Source: Melitaea cinxia
Taxonomy: Eukaryota > Arthropoda > Insecta > Lepidoptera > Nymphalidae
Direction of reading: 5' to 3'
Length of the DNA stretch: 64,000 nt
NCBI RefSeq assembly: GCF_905220565.1
Contig: NC_059415.1
Location: forward strand, 6,749,501 to 6,813,500
Shown one piece after another: positions 11,502-22,359 of the stretch; the stretch's first letter is position 1, and each line of letters starts with the position of its first letter. Below the pieces are notes generated by a model. It ran no database searches and was not told the DNA's origin. It saw only the letters and a program-made list of their open reading frames with translations. The translations under genes were made by a program, and so were the position numbers.

Positions 11502-14000
11502 GTAAGTAAACATTTAAGAGTGCTTTAGCATGTACTTATTTAAAAACTTTTTGTCAAAAGTATAAAAAAATTAAAGTTCCTTATATTGTAACTTACAGTA
11601 ACACTATTTTAATATAGTTATTACATAAATTTTATTCCTTCTTTCATCTTAAAAGAAGAAAAAATACAATGCATTCTTCTGTTTTTAAATATTTCTAAAA
11701 TATATTTGAGCTTAAAAATGTTTAAATAGGAAAGTCAATGAAGCATTCTAAGCGTTGAATTAAAAACTACAAGTGATTTCAAGACGAAAATAGCTCGCAA
11801 CTTTTTGGGTTATCCAAAAATAGTGTTACAAGATGTAAATAATAATGTTTACATTAGCTAGTGTTAGTGTTTGACATGTGTTTTGTGCACTAAACACGAT
11901 TTATTATATCTACTTGCATTCGTAACGCATTAAAAATAATTGTATAAGGAAATAAAATTAAAAAAAAAAAGATTAGTGATTTACTTAGCATAACTGGTTT
12001 ATACGTTGGAGTTGGGTTTCTAAGCAAATGTGCTACCGAAACTAAAATAATAAAGAAAAATAATATTTTTTATAGAATGTGACAGTTTCAGAATGTGCCA
12101 GTCCAGATTAAATAAAAGTTTTTAAGGGACAGTTTCAACAGTTGTGGATAAGGTTTTATCCTGCAAATAAGTTACGATTAGACTTTAGAATAGTAGGAGA
12201 TAGAATAGATAATTAGGATCTCTTTCATTTCAATTAATAAACTACAGATTTTAGATTTATTTTTGCGAATAGAAATCTATTATAAATACAGTGGAATTCG
12301 ATGGCGAAAAAGAATAATACATCAAAAACTTTTATCTGTTGGATATCGTCATCCGTCAAATAGTCCACAACTGGTGAAACAGGCTCTTAATAAGCAATTT
12401 TATATGACAGTTACAGGCTATAATATGTCAAGTTATGATTTAAAGAAGCGGAGCAATATTAATTAATTAATGACTATCCCAAGCACCTCGTCTCGTGATG
12501 AGTATTTGTGGGGATCAGTTGTATTTTGCGTTATCCAGGTTTATAAGTTAGAATATGCTTTTAAATAAAAATGCGGAATTGAGGGCAAATAAGAAACTTT
12601 AAGTTCGAAATTGTTACTTTAGAAATGTACACAGTCACCTTAATAATGTTAAGCAAAACTTACAACCAGTTCAAATAGACGGAAAATATTTTTAATTTAA
12701 TATATGTGTATTTAAGAAATAAGGATAAGTTAAAGTATTTCATATGTAATTATAATGATTCACTATTTTATATTCTTTTTTTCAAATATACAGATAGGTA
12801 TATCTTGAGTCGTTTGTTCAAATCTTAAATGATTAGCACGATAGTGCATATTTCTGTTTTATTTTTATACATCCACTCTATAAACTTTTTCTACCCACCA
12901 ACCTTACGGAAGAACGCGTGTAGAATTGCAAAAGGAAGAAAGAAAAAGTATTTTAAATACTAAATATAAAACAAATAATATACCTTGATAGAAATATTGT
13001 AACGATTTAATCGAATTTTAAGCAAAGTGGTAAAATAAAGTAAAAACTTGAAGTAATATAATTATACATAGTCTATTAATATATATTAGCTAAAGCTAAC
13101 ATTAGTAAAATTTGATCCTTGAGTTGATAGGCGCAGTTATATATTAAGTATTACTCTCGGGGGCTGTAAGAGTCCAAATTATTAGGACAAAATATTAAAC
13201 GTCTGTTTCAGTCATGATTGACAAATATTGACTCCTTAATTTTGGAAGATTAAGTAAATATATTAATATCTAGTAGAAACTAAAATGAGTAAACATTCAT
13301 TTTAAAAATAATCAAGACTAAGGGATTATCGTCTAAAATATACTTAGTATAAATTTCAACGAAATCTGCCACTCAAGTTCTATTTGTAGATAATATAATT
13401 ATATAAGCATTAGCGTATATATAAGGAGAATTTTAAGAGAATTTTACCATAACAGTATTTTGCCATTACAAAAAGTTTAACGATGAACATAAGAAAAACC
13501 AACGTAGTAAAAAAATCGTAAACCGTTTACCTTTAAAAAGTCCAAATTATGTCAACTAAGCTGCTGAACAAAAAAAAACTCTTTTATAATCGAGAGCACA
13601 ATGCTGAACTACAGCAAACAGAACAGCTGAGTTATTTGGCCCTTACGGATACTATTGCCATTCTTGTATTTATGAGTATGGAGATCAACATTTTTAACTC
13701 TGCTCATAATTACAAATACAATGTAATTTAATTAAATTATGAATAATGTATTGTAATACTAGATGTTTTTAAATTCCAAGTTCCACTTTTATAATAAAGA
13801 ATACAAGATTATTTATAAAACAAGAGTTTGATCGACGCACGTGACTTGCGCTATATAGGTAGTTTTAATACACCATAAGATCAAAGTTATACTTCTGATG
13901 CGTAATTAACTATAGTATAAAAATAAGCGGTAGTTTGTATTCTATCAAGAAAAATATAAAATGTTTTTTTGTTTGGTTTTTCTACACTAAAACTACCAAC
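11502..14000 (+). other. Presumed start of a long first intron, no gene seen
   Basis: AT-rich sequence following the donor at 11502. No repeat family was recognised except A-rich tracts near 11958. The 67- and 60-codon frames near 12263 and 13549 show no motif, and I treat them as chance. Confidence 0.45.
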
Positions 14001-14327
14001 ATCATTTCAGCTTATCGAAGTCCACTGCTGGACATAGGCCTCCACAAGTTCGCGCCAAAAATAGTATGAAGTCATATGTGTTGCCCAGAGTCACCACGCT
14101 GGGCAGACGGGTTGGTGACTGCAGGCTTTGTCGCATCGAAGACGCTGCTTCTCGTCTTCGGCCTGTGTATTTCAAAGCCAGCAGTTGGATGGTTATCCCG
14201 TCATCGGTTGATTTTTTAAGTTCCAAGGTGGTAGTGGAACTGTGTTATCCCTTAGTCGCCTCTTACGACACCCATGGGAAGAGAGGTGGTGGATATATTC
14301 TTTATTGCCCCAACCACAAAACAACCA
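14001..14327 (-). mobile_element. Repeat B (RTE-like) copy 2
   Basis: Same layout as 8296-8648, but more diverged (AAGTTCGCGCC, a deletion after GGTTGGTGACTGCAG). The tail is at the left end (ATCATTTCAG). Overlapping short frames on both strands are shadows of the repeat. Confidence 0.7.
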
Positions 14328-14588
14328 AATGAAATTTATTTACATATAGTTATCAATTATTACAAGGTCTTAAATTTTTTTTACAAAATAAGTTCTTTAC
14401 AAAGCGATGATGAAGTTACTAACTGGCTTAATAATTTCATGATAAATATAAATAATAAAGTTAATGAAGTCAGTTATGTAAGTTACACTTATTAAGTACT
14501 AATACGAGGATAGTACGACTATAGACGAAAAAGTTAACTAATAGTAAGTTACTACTTTACGTTACTTTTTCGTGTTAATACAATTGAA

Positions 14589-14720
14589 TATTTTATTTAT
14601 TTATTATTTATTTATTTTATACTTTATTGTACACCACAAATATGTTACAAACAAAGCATAAAGACGGATAGTGAAGTACAATGGGTGGACTTATGGCTAA
14701 TTAGCCATTTCTTACAGACA
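14589..14720 (-). mobile_element. LINE 3' tail, reversed
   Basis: A TTTATT-rich run is followed by ACTTTATTGTACACCACAAA and ATGGGTGGACTTATGGCTAA. On the minus strand this ends in AATAAAGT plus an A-rich tetranucleotide tail, typical of a LINE 3' end with its polyadenylation signal. It is a related but different subfamily from 9006. Confidence 0.55.
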
Positions 14721-14792
14721 ACCCATATTTTACTGTGAAAACTTGTGAGAAAAATAAAAAATTGGATGCAATAATCAATCGGCATTTGTCAT

Positions 14793-14905
14793 GACACTAG
14801 TTAAAGCCATTAATTATAATTAGTAATTAAATTAGACATGGATTTTAATTAATTATGCAATTGTATAATTATGTAATTATATAATTAATGGCTTTTACTA
14901 GTGCC
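14793..14905. repeat. Small foldback repeat
   Basis: GACACTAGTTAAAGCCATTAATTATAA at the left faces TTATATAATTAATGGCTTTTACTAGTGCC at the right, about 30-bp arms around an AT-rich centre. It is 113 bp long, with the form of a tiny nonautonomous DNA transposon. There is no coding capacity. Confidence 0.55.
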
Positions 14906-15432
14906 AAGATAGCACAGATTATTTCGCAAAAGTCATATAAAATGGAGAAGACACGAAGCAGATCTGTGCATTTGAGGATACAACTTCAATTATTCGTTAT
15001 ATTGTGAAACGTAGGTAATTTTAATGCATCGAAAAACACAACATAAGTGTTTCAAGTACGACTCGAAATTATTTAATTATCAACTGTACTGTTGTAAAAT
15101 TGCTAGCCAGCGGGCCTTTTTGTTGTAAAAGTCAAATAACATACTATTTAAATAACATAAATTTTTGCCTATTAAAACAATCAATTGAAACAATAAATAA
15201 TAATGCAATATAATACAATATTTTACATGATTATATCGCTAAGCACGTTTGACATTATTATAGGTATATAACTTTCTCTCTATATATAACTATTAAATAT
15301 AAGTAAAATTATAACGAATTGGTATAAAAATGTTTAATTTTGTGTTATTGTAATTTAATTTAGAGCAGGTACCAATATAAATACTCGTATCCAAATATTT
15401 AATCTGCGCGATTTTGATGGTAGCAGCACCAG
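14906..15432. other. AT-rich stretch, no gene seen
   Basis: Presumed intron. Nothing recognised. Confidence 0.5.
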
Positions 15433-15602
15433 CTGGTGCATACAAGTGTGTTATCGACACTATGCCCGATCCTCCCCATAGTCATCCCTCTGGCTATCAT
15501 ACTCACCACAGGAACACATCACTATTTGAAAGTAGATTTATTAGGCTGTTATTTCCTATAAGGTTGAGATAATTTTCCATTTAGGTTGCTCCAAATTTTA
15601 AG
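15433..15602 (-). repeat. SINE-C fragment, diverged
   Basis: Contains CTCACCACAGGAACACATCAC, CTGTTATTTCCTATAAGGTTGAG and GGTTGCTCCAAATTTT. These align block by block with the complement of the complete copy at 43077-43413. Divergence is high, so this is an old insertion. Confidence 0.6.
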
Positions 15603-16607
15603 CTTAGTTTGTATAGCTGAAGATTTATACATTGTTCATACGTGTTTACGGGATTGGCAGCTACGTGTAAAAAACTGCGAGTTAAACACTAGGATTTCGA
15701 ACTCAATAATAAATATTTTGTGGTATATAAAGCGAATAAGTTCTTCGATTAGCTAATAGAAAGAAATAGTTCAGTTGACCATTTTTCATTTTCGTTATAA
15801 TTATAGTTCGTTATAATAATGCCAAAGCTTAAACCATGAGTTACCAAGTTTCCTATAGATTTAATTTTAATTTTTCCTCGCTCAGTTAGCAACATACTCA
15901 AAGCAGGTTCAAAGGGATGTCATGTCTGCCTAAGTTTACCCAAGACGTGTGCATTGTTTAAAACAATCCTTGTCCAAACATTAAGGTTAACTTTCAACTT
16001 ATAGAAATGGTCACGTCCTGTTTACGCGCCGCACACATAGTAATGAAATTTACTTTTAATTTTTCAACGTTCGAAATTTAAATTTATTTTCGTATGTAAA
16101 AAGTAAATAAAAAGCTGGTCACCAAAGAGGTTGCATTATTTTTATTAAACAAAGTGCATATTTCATTTTTTAAACTCAACAATCTATTTATATTTGAAAA
16201 GCAGTATTTTGTTTAATAAAAGTTTACTATGTAGACGTACATAAATAATATACATATAGTTATTTAGTTCATAGTGGATATAAAAAAATGAAGCTAAAAT
16301 TACGTAGGGTATGTAGGTATGTTAGTAATGCGAAGCATTTTACATATATTAAATCGATATTGTATTATAAAATTAGCTTTTTTGCATTTTTACATTTTTG
16401 CCTGGTCTCACTTAAATTACTAAATAGATTTGAAAGATATTTGTTGCGATTTGAGTCTATAGGTTAGGGTATTGGATAATTTTTATTCCGAAATTCAAGA
16501 CAGTTCTCTTGGGAGAATGGGTGTCAATGTGTGAAAGACGTTGCGGGTACAGCTTGTTTAATATAAAGGGTCTATATTGTTGTTTAAAAGTTTATAGACA
16601 ACGCATT
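15603..16607. other. AT-rich stretch, no gene seen
   Basis: Presumed intron. No coding frame and no repeat family recognised. Confidence 0.5.
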
Positions 16608-16883
16608 CAGCCTGTAACATCCCGCTGCTGGGCAGAGGCCTCTTTCTCCATGTAGGTGGAGGAGTTTAATCCACCACGCTGCTACACTGCTGGTTGGCGG
16701 ATATGCTCCCTACTATTAGTAAAAATCGCTATCAGGTATTTATGAGCACGGTGAAGAGACCCACAAGGAGAGACATCCACACCGGAAAGAAATGTTTGTA
16801 AATACAAATATCATCTCGAGCGGGAATCGAACCCGCAAACCGTCGGTGTTTTAGGCGACTACTCACACTACTACACCGAGTAG
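16608..16883 (-). repeat. SINE-A variant with a different tRNA-like head
   Basis: The tail (CAGCCTGTAACATCCCGCTG..GGCCTCTTTCTCCATGTAGG) and TTGGCGGATATGCTCCCTAC are SINE-A. The head, read on the minus strand, is CTACTCGGTGTAGTAGTG..GGTTTGCGGGTTCGATTCCC, so the B box is intact but the rest differs from the main subfamily. It shares CACCGACGGT with the head at 28256. The body is shortened. Confidence 0.7.
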
Positions 16884-17159
16884 TTGTTCTTATAGACAAA
16901 CCTCGTTCAATTTCTTCTATTAGTTCATTACATTTATAATAACACCTACATTATGATGTTGATGTTTTTTCCGAGTCCGTACGGTTAAGATCGCTTCTTA
17001 GCTATAAGTTGCCATATTGTGTATTTAGTGTTAGGTTAATCTGCAGGAACATAACAATGCTTTAGAGTAGTAGCTGTTATTTTATGTAAAATCTTCTCAA
17101 AGATTGAGGTATTTCCTGTTAACATCGAACATTTTAAGATGTGTAAAATATATGTATAT

Positions 17160-17330
17160 ACTAGCGACCTCTGTCCGTCGATATTTTTTTACACGATAAG
17201 TACCTAATCACCAGCATATCACCTTTTCCGAAATACGCTGCATCTTAAGTTATAAGTATTATTCTAATCAGTTCAGTAGTTTCGCAGTAAAACCGAACAA
17301 AAAAACCGGCTCTCCATTTATTAGTATAGA
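17160..17330 (-). mobile_element. Helitron-like nonautonomous element
   Basis: On the minus strand it begins TCTATACTAATAAATGG and ends in GGTCGCTAGT, fitting the 5'-TC..CTAGT-3' termini of Helitron-like elements of Lepidoptera. It contains ACTACTGAACTGATTAGAAT, the common internal motif of the group. It encodes nothing. Confidence 0.5.
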
Positions 17331-17632
17331 TAGATTTTTTAATACTCACGTCAAATTATTCAATTATTAAAAATAATAGTTTGTTATTTTTATTGTTTAC
17401 GTAGCGTATGTTTATTAAAAGTCGTATATTGTTTTGAATTGATTTCCTACATAAATAGTAATGTCGGAATTCTACGAATCGTTTTACGTCATATCCGCTG
17501 GAGGCTAATTACGCCAATCTTACATTTCTCATCGTAGTTACGGTGATCAGTATCTATATACCTAATGAAATTGTGTCTAAAAGTGTTTAAAGCTTTTAAA
17601 AGATTCGTGTCAAATAATGGGTTTGCCTCCTT

Positions 17633-18205
17633 TTAGCCGGCTTCCAAAAAAATGGGGGTTCTTAATTCGTCTGTATTTAATGTATATTACCTCAGAACTT
17701 TTTAACGTTTCTTTTTTGAAGGTGGTGATTGTCATTTGGTCTCATTTAAATCGAGATCTGACGGCTACTTTATGAGTTATGTTTCATAACACGTATTTCA
17801 TCATTACAGCCTATACAGTCCACTGCTGGACATAGGCCTCCACAAGTTTACGCCAAAAATAACGTGAACTCATGTGTTTTGCCATAGTCACCACGCTGGG
17901 CAGGCGGGTTGGTGACCGCAGTACTGGCTTTGTCGCACCGAAGACGCTGCTGCCCGTCTTCGGCCTGTGTATTTCAAAGCCAGCAGTTGGATGGTTATCC
18001 CGCCATCGGTCGGCTTCTTAAGTTCCAAGGTGGTTGTGGAACCTTGTTATCCCTTAGTCGCCTCTTACGACACCCACGGGAAGAGAGGGGGTGGCTAAAT
18101 TCTTTAGTGCCGTAGCCACACAGATAAACACGTATTTACTCTAGTATATTTTCGTCTACCTTCGTTGTATTACTTGTTGATGTAATTGAAGGCGGTTTTT
18201 TTTTT
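17633..18205 (+). repeat. Repeat D copy 1, interrupted by repeat B
   Basis: Starts with a decayed AGCCGGCTTCCAAAAAAATG and ends at TGTAATTGAAGGCGG plus a T run, matching the inverted AACCGACTTC..GAAGTCGGTT ends of better copies (24119, 37522). Its body has TTTGGTCTCATTTAAATCG and CTACCTTCGTTGTATTACTTG. A repeat B copy sits inside it at 17799-18126. Confidence 0.65.
17799..18126 (-). mobile_element. Repeat B (RTE-like) copy 3, nested in repeat D
   Basis: Nearly identical to the 8296-8648 copy over about 320 bp, differing by few substitutions and a one-base loss near 17883. A perfect 11-bp target-site duplication AACACGTATTT flanks it at 17788-17798 and 18127-18137. Both sides of the junction continue repeat D, so B is the younger insertion. 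Confidence 0.82.
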
Positions 18206-18256
18206 AATTTGCGAGCATACGCTATTGTAAAAAATAACTGTATATGTATTTGATAA

Positions 18257-18500
18257 GTATAAATGTGTTACATAGGATCATCTTACATAGGATCATCTTA
18301 TTATTGTGTTCCAGGCATTCACGCTTGGGGTAAATATAGTTTCGGATATAAGAATTTGTTAGTGGTCGGAGTGTCCTTTATCTCTCCGTTGTGTCTCGGA
18401 AAGCAGGAAAAGCCTTCGGTTCCGACTCCTGGTTATAGACATCATCATCTGTTTGTTACCCACAGTGGAACAACATAGGCTGTTAAGCTCCAAACTTTCT
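18257..18500 (+). repeat. Degenerate SINE-like repeat
   Basis: Begins with a 15-bp direct duplication (ACATAGGATCATCTT twice). It then has CTCTCCGTTGTGTCTCGGAAAG and CCTTCGGTTCCGACTCCTGG, which recall the SINE-A body (GTGCCTCGGAGAGCACG..CGTCGGTCCCGG), and GGAACAACATAGGCTG near the end, recalling the tail. The 71-codon frame is not convincing as a gene. Confidence 0.35.
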
Positions 18501-18722
18501 CAAAGGCAAAACCAACGAAGAACATGGTAAATATCCTGTTTTGTATAGAAATGAATAAAAAAAAATCGCATTAGTCATGACTAGAAAAGTTTAACAGTTA
18601 ATTTTCAAGTAAATTTGAGTGCAAATAATATGGTACAGTTTAGTATTAGCGGTTATCTTATTCGGTAATTTAAATACTTGTTTTTAAATAGCTTAATATA
18701 ATATTTGGTTATTAAACAAGTT

Positions 18723-18973
18723 ATAAGTTATATCTGTGGTGTCAAGGAAAAAGGAGTTAAGTCACTTTTTAGTTAAGTCAATAAATAAAAATTTGATAAA
18801 TGAGATTTTTGCACCGATTGATTCCAAATCCCCATTAAAAAAAGAGTTAACATTAAATAAATTAAAATATTCTAATAAATCACATGAGTTGTTTTCTTAT
18901 TAATTGCCCGTTGTGTAAAACTCAAATATATGTACTTATCTCCTTTTTCCTTAACACCACAATTATAACTTAT
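18723..18973. repeat. MITE with 34-bp terminal inverted repeats
   Basis: The left arm 18723-18756 (ATAAGTTATATCTGTGGTGT, then CAAGGAAAAAGGAG) pairs with the right arm 18940-18973 with only a few mismatches. The 180-bp centre is AT-rich and non-coding. The structure fits a miniature inverted-repeat DNA transposon of unknown superfamily. No other copy was noticed in the window. Confidence 0.6.
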
Positions 18974-19449
18974 GTTTATGTGGCGCTTGATTGAACATAA
19001 ACTATAATATATAAATTTTATAGATACTTTTAAAAACGTTTTTGTAGACAAGGGAGTTTCGTTAACTTTACCAATACACTTTTTCTGAAGACCTTTCCCT
19101 AAATAAAGCCATTTTATTATTTATTTATTATTAGTTAATACTTTTTTGAACATTTAAAATTCCATTAATTTATTTATTTTATTTTATTTATTTTGTTTTA
19201 TTAGGAAAGCATACAGTGATACATTTTAACAATTGCTTTAAAAAAAGGAAATATCTAAGCACCATTTAGTTGCTTTCGCAAGTACAAATCTATTATTTTG
19301 AATGCTTTTAAAATTTAAAAATTTACGACAGTTAAAAATTTAAAAAAAAAAATTAAAAATTAAAAAAATACAGCATGAAATTAACTACATACACTTAATT
19401 TTTTTTTTTTTTTTTTTTTTTTAATGAACTTTAAATAAGGAAAAGAGGT

Positions 19450-22359
19450 TTATGATACCATATCGAACCAGTGTCTTGCCAGTTTAGTTCTAATTGTTTT
19501 TACAGAAGTGTTGAATAGGTCAAAGTCGGGGAAGTCATTCAGCTTATTGATTTGATCTGCGGACCTCAAAAGAAAGGAGTTTTGCCTATAATTTGCCGAG
19601 CAACTAGGGACATGTAAATAGTTGAGGGGATGTCTTAATGATCTTTTAGGTAGTTTTAGGTAAATTTTGCTAAGAAGATCGGGAGAATCTAATTCACTTT
19701 GCGCTATCCTGGTCAACGATGTAATGTCTGCTATTTTACGCCTTTCATGCAACGGTAATATATGATGTCTTTTGCATCTATGTTCGTAACATTCGTCAAA
19801 CTTGTTAGACTTGACCTGAAGATATCTCATGAATTTACGCTGGATTGTTTCTAACCTATTGATGTATACAACATATTGTGGGTTCCAAATCTGTGAACAG
19901 TATTCGAGTATGCTACGCACATATGAGCAATAAAGGATCTTGACAAGCTTAATACTATTAAATTGAGTGCTTTGGCGTAGAATGAACCCCATTGACTTAT
20001 TCGCTTTTTTTACAATATTGTTTATATGGTACTCATACGTCAGCTTAGAGTCATGAGTAACGCCCAAGTCTCGTATTTCATTTACTACTTTAAGCTCCTG
20101 CTGTCTTAGTAGATATTTAAATTTGATGTTATTAATTTTACGTGAAAATGTGATCGAAAAGCATTTTGCGACGTTTATATCTAATTTATTTATGAAACAA
20201 TAATTTTCGAATCTTAAGAGATCCTGCTGTAGAAGATGACAATCCTTTTCAATACGTACACTTTGAAAGATCTTCATGTCGTCAGCATAAAGTAGGAATT
20301 TTGAATGCTTGAAGCAAGAAGCTATATCATTTATGAAAATATTGAACAGCAATGGACCCAGCAGTGAGCCTTGTGGGACTCCAGATGGTACCCAGTTCCA
20401 TGAAGACATATAGCCATTGAGAACAACAGCTTGAGACCTCATTTCAATGTAAGCTTTGAACCACCTGTATAAGTTTCCGTGAATACCAGCATCTAAAAGT
20501 TTTTTCAAGAGTATTTGATGATCAATACGATCAAAACATTTACTGTAATCAGTGAATACACAGTCAACCTGTGCACCTGAATCCATACTCAATGTAATAT
20601 AGTCTGTAAAGAGCAGCAAATTGGAAGCTGTTGAGCGTCTCTTAACGAAACCATGTTGCTCGGGGATAAACGAAGATGACAAAAAGCTATAGACTTGAGT
20701 ATGAACTATCCTTTCGAGTATTTTTGCGAATATACATAATTTGGAAATCGGCCTATAGTTTTTCACCTCACTCTTATTTCCACTTTTGAAGATTGGGGAT
20801 ATAAAGGCGGATTTCCAGATTTTGGGAATGATACCTTCTTTTAATGAGCGTGTAAATAGTATTACTAGGGGTTTAGTTAGGCTGTCCGAACATCTCGTAA
20901 TAAATAACGGTGGTATATGATCGGGACCGGCCCCTTTAGTCAAATCCAAGGATTTTAGTAGCTTTCTAATCGTTTCGGGGGTTATTTCTATGTCTGTGAT
21001 TACATTACTATGGTTGGGAGGCGGAGCATGAGTATTAGACCGAATGCTGGAGGTGGTAGATGACAGAAATGTGGACTGAAAGTAGTTTGAAAATAATGTA
21101 CAAATATCATCCCCTGTATCAGCAGTATCTCCTTCGTAAGACACGGAGGAAGGAATATTACTAGAACTTTGTTTATTTGATTTTATGAAAGACCAAAATA
21201 ACTTTGGGTTTTTGGTTATCGAGTCCTCGCATTTCTTAATATAAGTAGCGTAACAATTTGATTCCAACGATTTAGCCCTGTGACGGAGTAAGGAGAAGGA
21301 ATCATAGTCTTCAGTGTTACCATAAATACGGTACTTTTGAAGAAATTTAAACTTTTCCTTGAGTACCTTTTTCAGAGAGGCATTGTACCATGGTGGAAAG
21401 TTAGTAGCTTTTATAACTTTGTGGGGAACATATTTATTAATCACTTCATTTAAGCAATTATAAAAATTAAATACAGCTTCTTCAACCGAATTTTTTTGCA
21501 AGAGTTTATCCCAGTTCAAATCATTTAAGTGTTGCCTAATGTTTACATAGTCGCCTGCCTCAAAAAAGTACTTCAGTCTCGGCTTGGTTGGGAGTTGCTC
21601 GTAATGAACACTTTCAATTATTATGTCAAGGGACTTATGGTGAGGGTCTTCTGGCACTAGTGGGTCGTCACAGGAAGAAACTCGTAAGCCTTTGTTACAT
21701 AATACTAAATCTAGAATCCTGTTATTTATGTTACGGTGAAGATTATATTGATTAAGATTACATTCCGATAATGTGTCAAAGAAGTAAGTTTGTGACTCAC
21801 CTGTTACTCCGGAGTATTGCGGGTATGTGCTACACTCAAGGAACCAGCTAACGTTGCTAAGGTTAAAGTCGCCCATAATTAAAAATAAATCACTTGGATG
21901 TGAATTAATTATTTGTTCAAGATTATCTGTGAAATTAAACAGTTGTGAGTTATAAGAATTACCATGATTTTCGCTACAGAGATATACTGTACATACGTGC
22001 ATTTTACTGGTTTTGTTACCAATCTTAAGAGTAACGGTTACCCACATGTCTTCAGCCGACGAGGACCACTCCGGGCGGTCCACCGCACTGATTTCGCGAC
22101 GTACAGCCAGCAGCACACCCCCTCCGTATCTCTCTTGGGTAGCAATATAATTTCTATCTCTGCGCCAAACCATATAACGGTCATCAAATAACTCACTGTT
22201 ATATATACCATCAAACCAAGCTTCAGTCAATGAGATAATATCATAAGATTTAAGCAATAGATTTCGCTTGAAAAGATGGGTTTTTGTGCGTAGACCTCGT
22301 GTATTTTGATAGTATATATTAAGATCAAATGAAGCCATTATTGATAGATAGTAATACAT
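19450..22359 (-). CDS. LINE-1 ORF2: endonuclease and reverse transcriptase
   Basis: 969 codons, uninterrupted. Residues about 10-245 form an apurinic-type (EEP) endonuclease that nicks target DNA: YYQNTRG at the start, E47 in SLTEAW, YGGGVLLAVRR, GDFN near 163-166 and DPHH near 238-241. Residues about 470-740 are the reverse transcriptase: RPISKL near 536, FTDYSKCFD, SGVPQGSLLGPLLFNIFIND and the catalytic YADD near 691-694. The C-terminal part (740-969) has the usual IEYCSQIWNP-like region (LEYCSQIWNPQY). The length fits the CR1/Jockey group. The first ATG gives MYYYLSIMASF; the ATG at residue 8 (22338) is closer to the conserved domain and may be the real start. Both overlap the end of the 177-codon frame. 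Confidence 0.93.
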   Translation of the reverse strand: MYYYLSIMASFDLNIYYQNTRGLRTKTHLFKRNLLLKSYDIISLTEAWFDGIYNSELFDDRYMVWRRDRNYIATQERYGGGVLLAVRREISAVDRPEWSSSAEDMWVTVTLKIGNKTSKMHVCTVYLCSENHGNSYNSQLFNFTDNLEQIINSHPSDLFLIMGDFNLSNVSWFLECSTYPQYSGVTGESQTYFFDTLSECNLNQYNLHRNINNRILDLVLCNKGLRVSSCDDPLVPEDPHHKSLDIIIESVHYEQLPTKPRLKYFFEAGDYVNIRQHLNDLNWDKLLQKNSVEEAVFNFYNCLNEVINKYVPHKVIKATNFPPWYNASLKKVLKEKFKFLQKYRIYGNTEDYDSFSLLRHRAKSLESNCYATYIKKCEDSITKNPKLFWSFIKSNKQSSSNIPSSVSYEGDTADTGDDICTLFSNYFQSTFLSSTTSSIRSNTHAPPPNHSNVITDIEITPETIRKLLKSLDLTKGAGPDHIPPLFITRCSDSLTKPLVILFTRSLKEGIIPKIWKSAFISPIFKSGNKSEVKNYRPISKLCIFAKILERIVHTQVYSFLSSSFIPEQHGFVKRRSTASNLLLFTDYITLSMDSGAQVDCVFTDYSKCFDRIDHQILLKKLLDAGIHGNLYRWFKAYIEMRSQAVVLNGYMSSWNWVPSGVPQGSLLGPLLFNIFINDIASCFKHSKFLLYADDMKIFQSVRIEKDCHLLQQDLLRFENYCFINKLDINVAKCFSITFSRKINNIKFKYLLRQQELKVVNEIRDLGVTHDSKLTYEYHINNIVKKANKSMGFILRQSTQFNSIKLVKILYCSYVRSILEYCSQIWNPQYVVYINRLETIQRKFMRYLQVKSNKFDECYEHRCKRHHILPLHERRKIADITSLTRIAQSELDSPDLLSKIYLKLPKRSLRHPLNYLHVPSCSANYRQNSFLLRSADQINKLNDFPDFDLFNTSVKTIRTKLARHWFDMVS

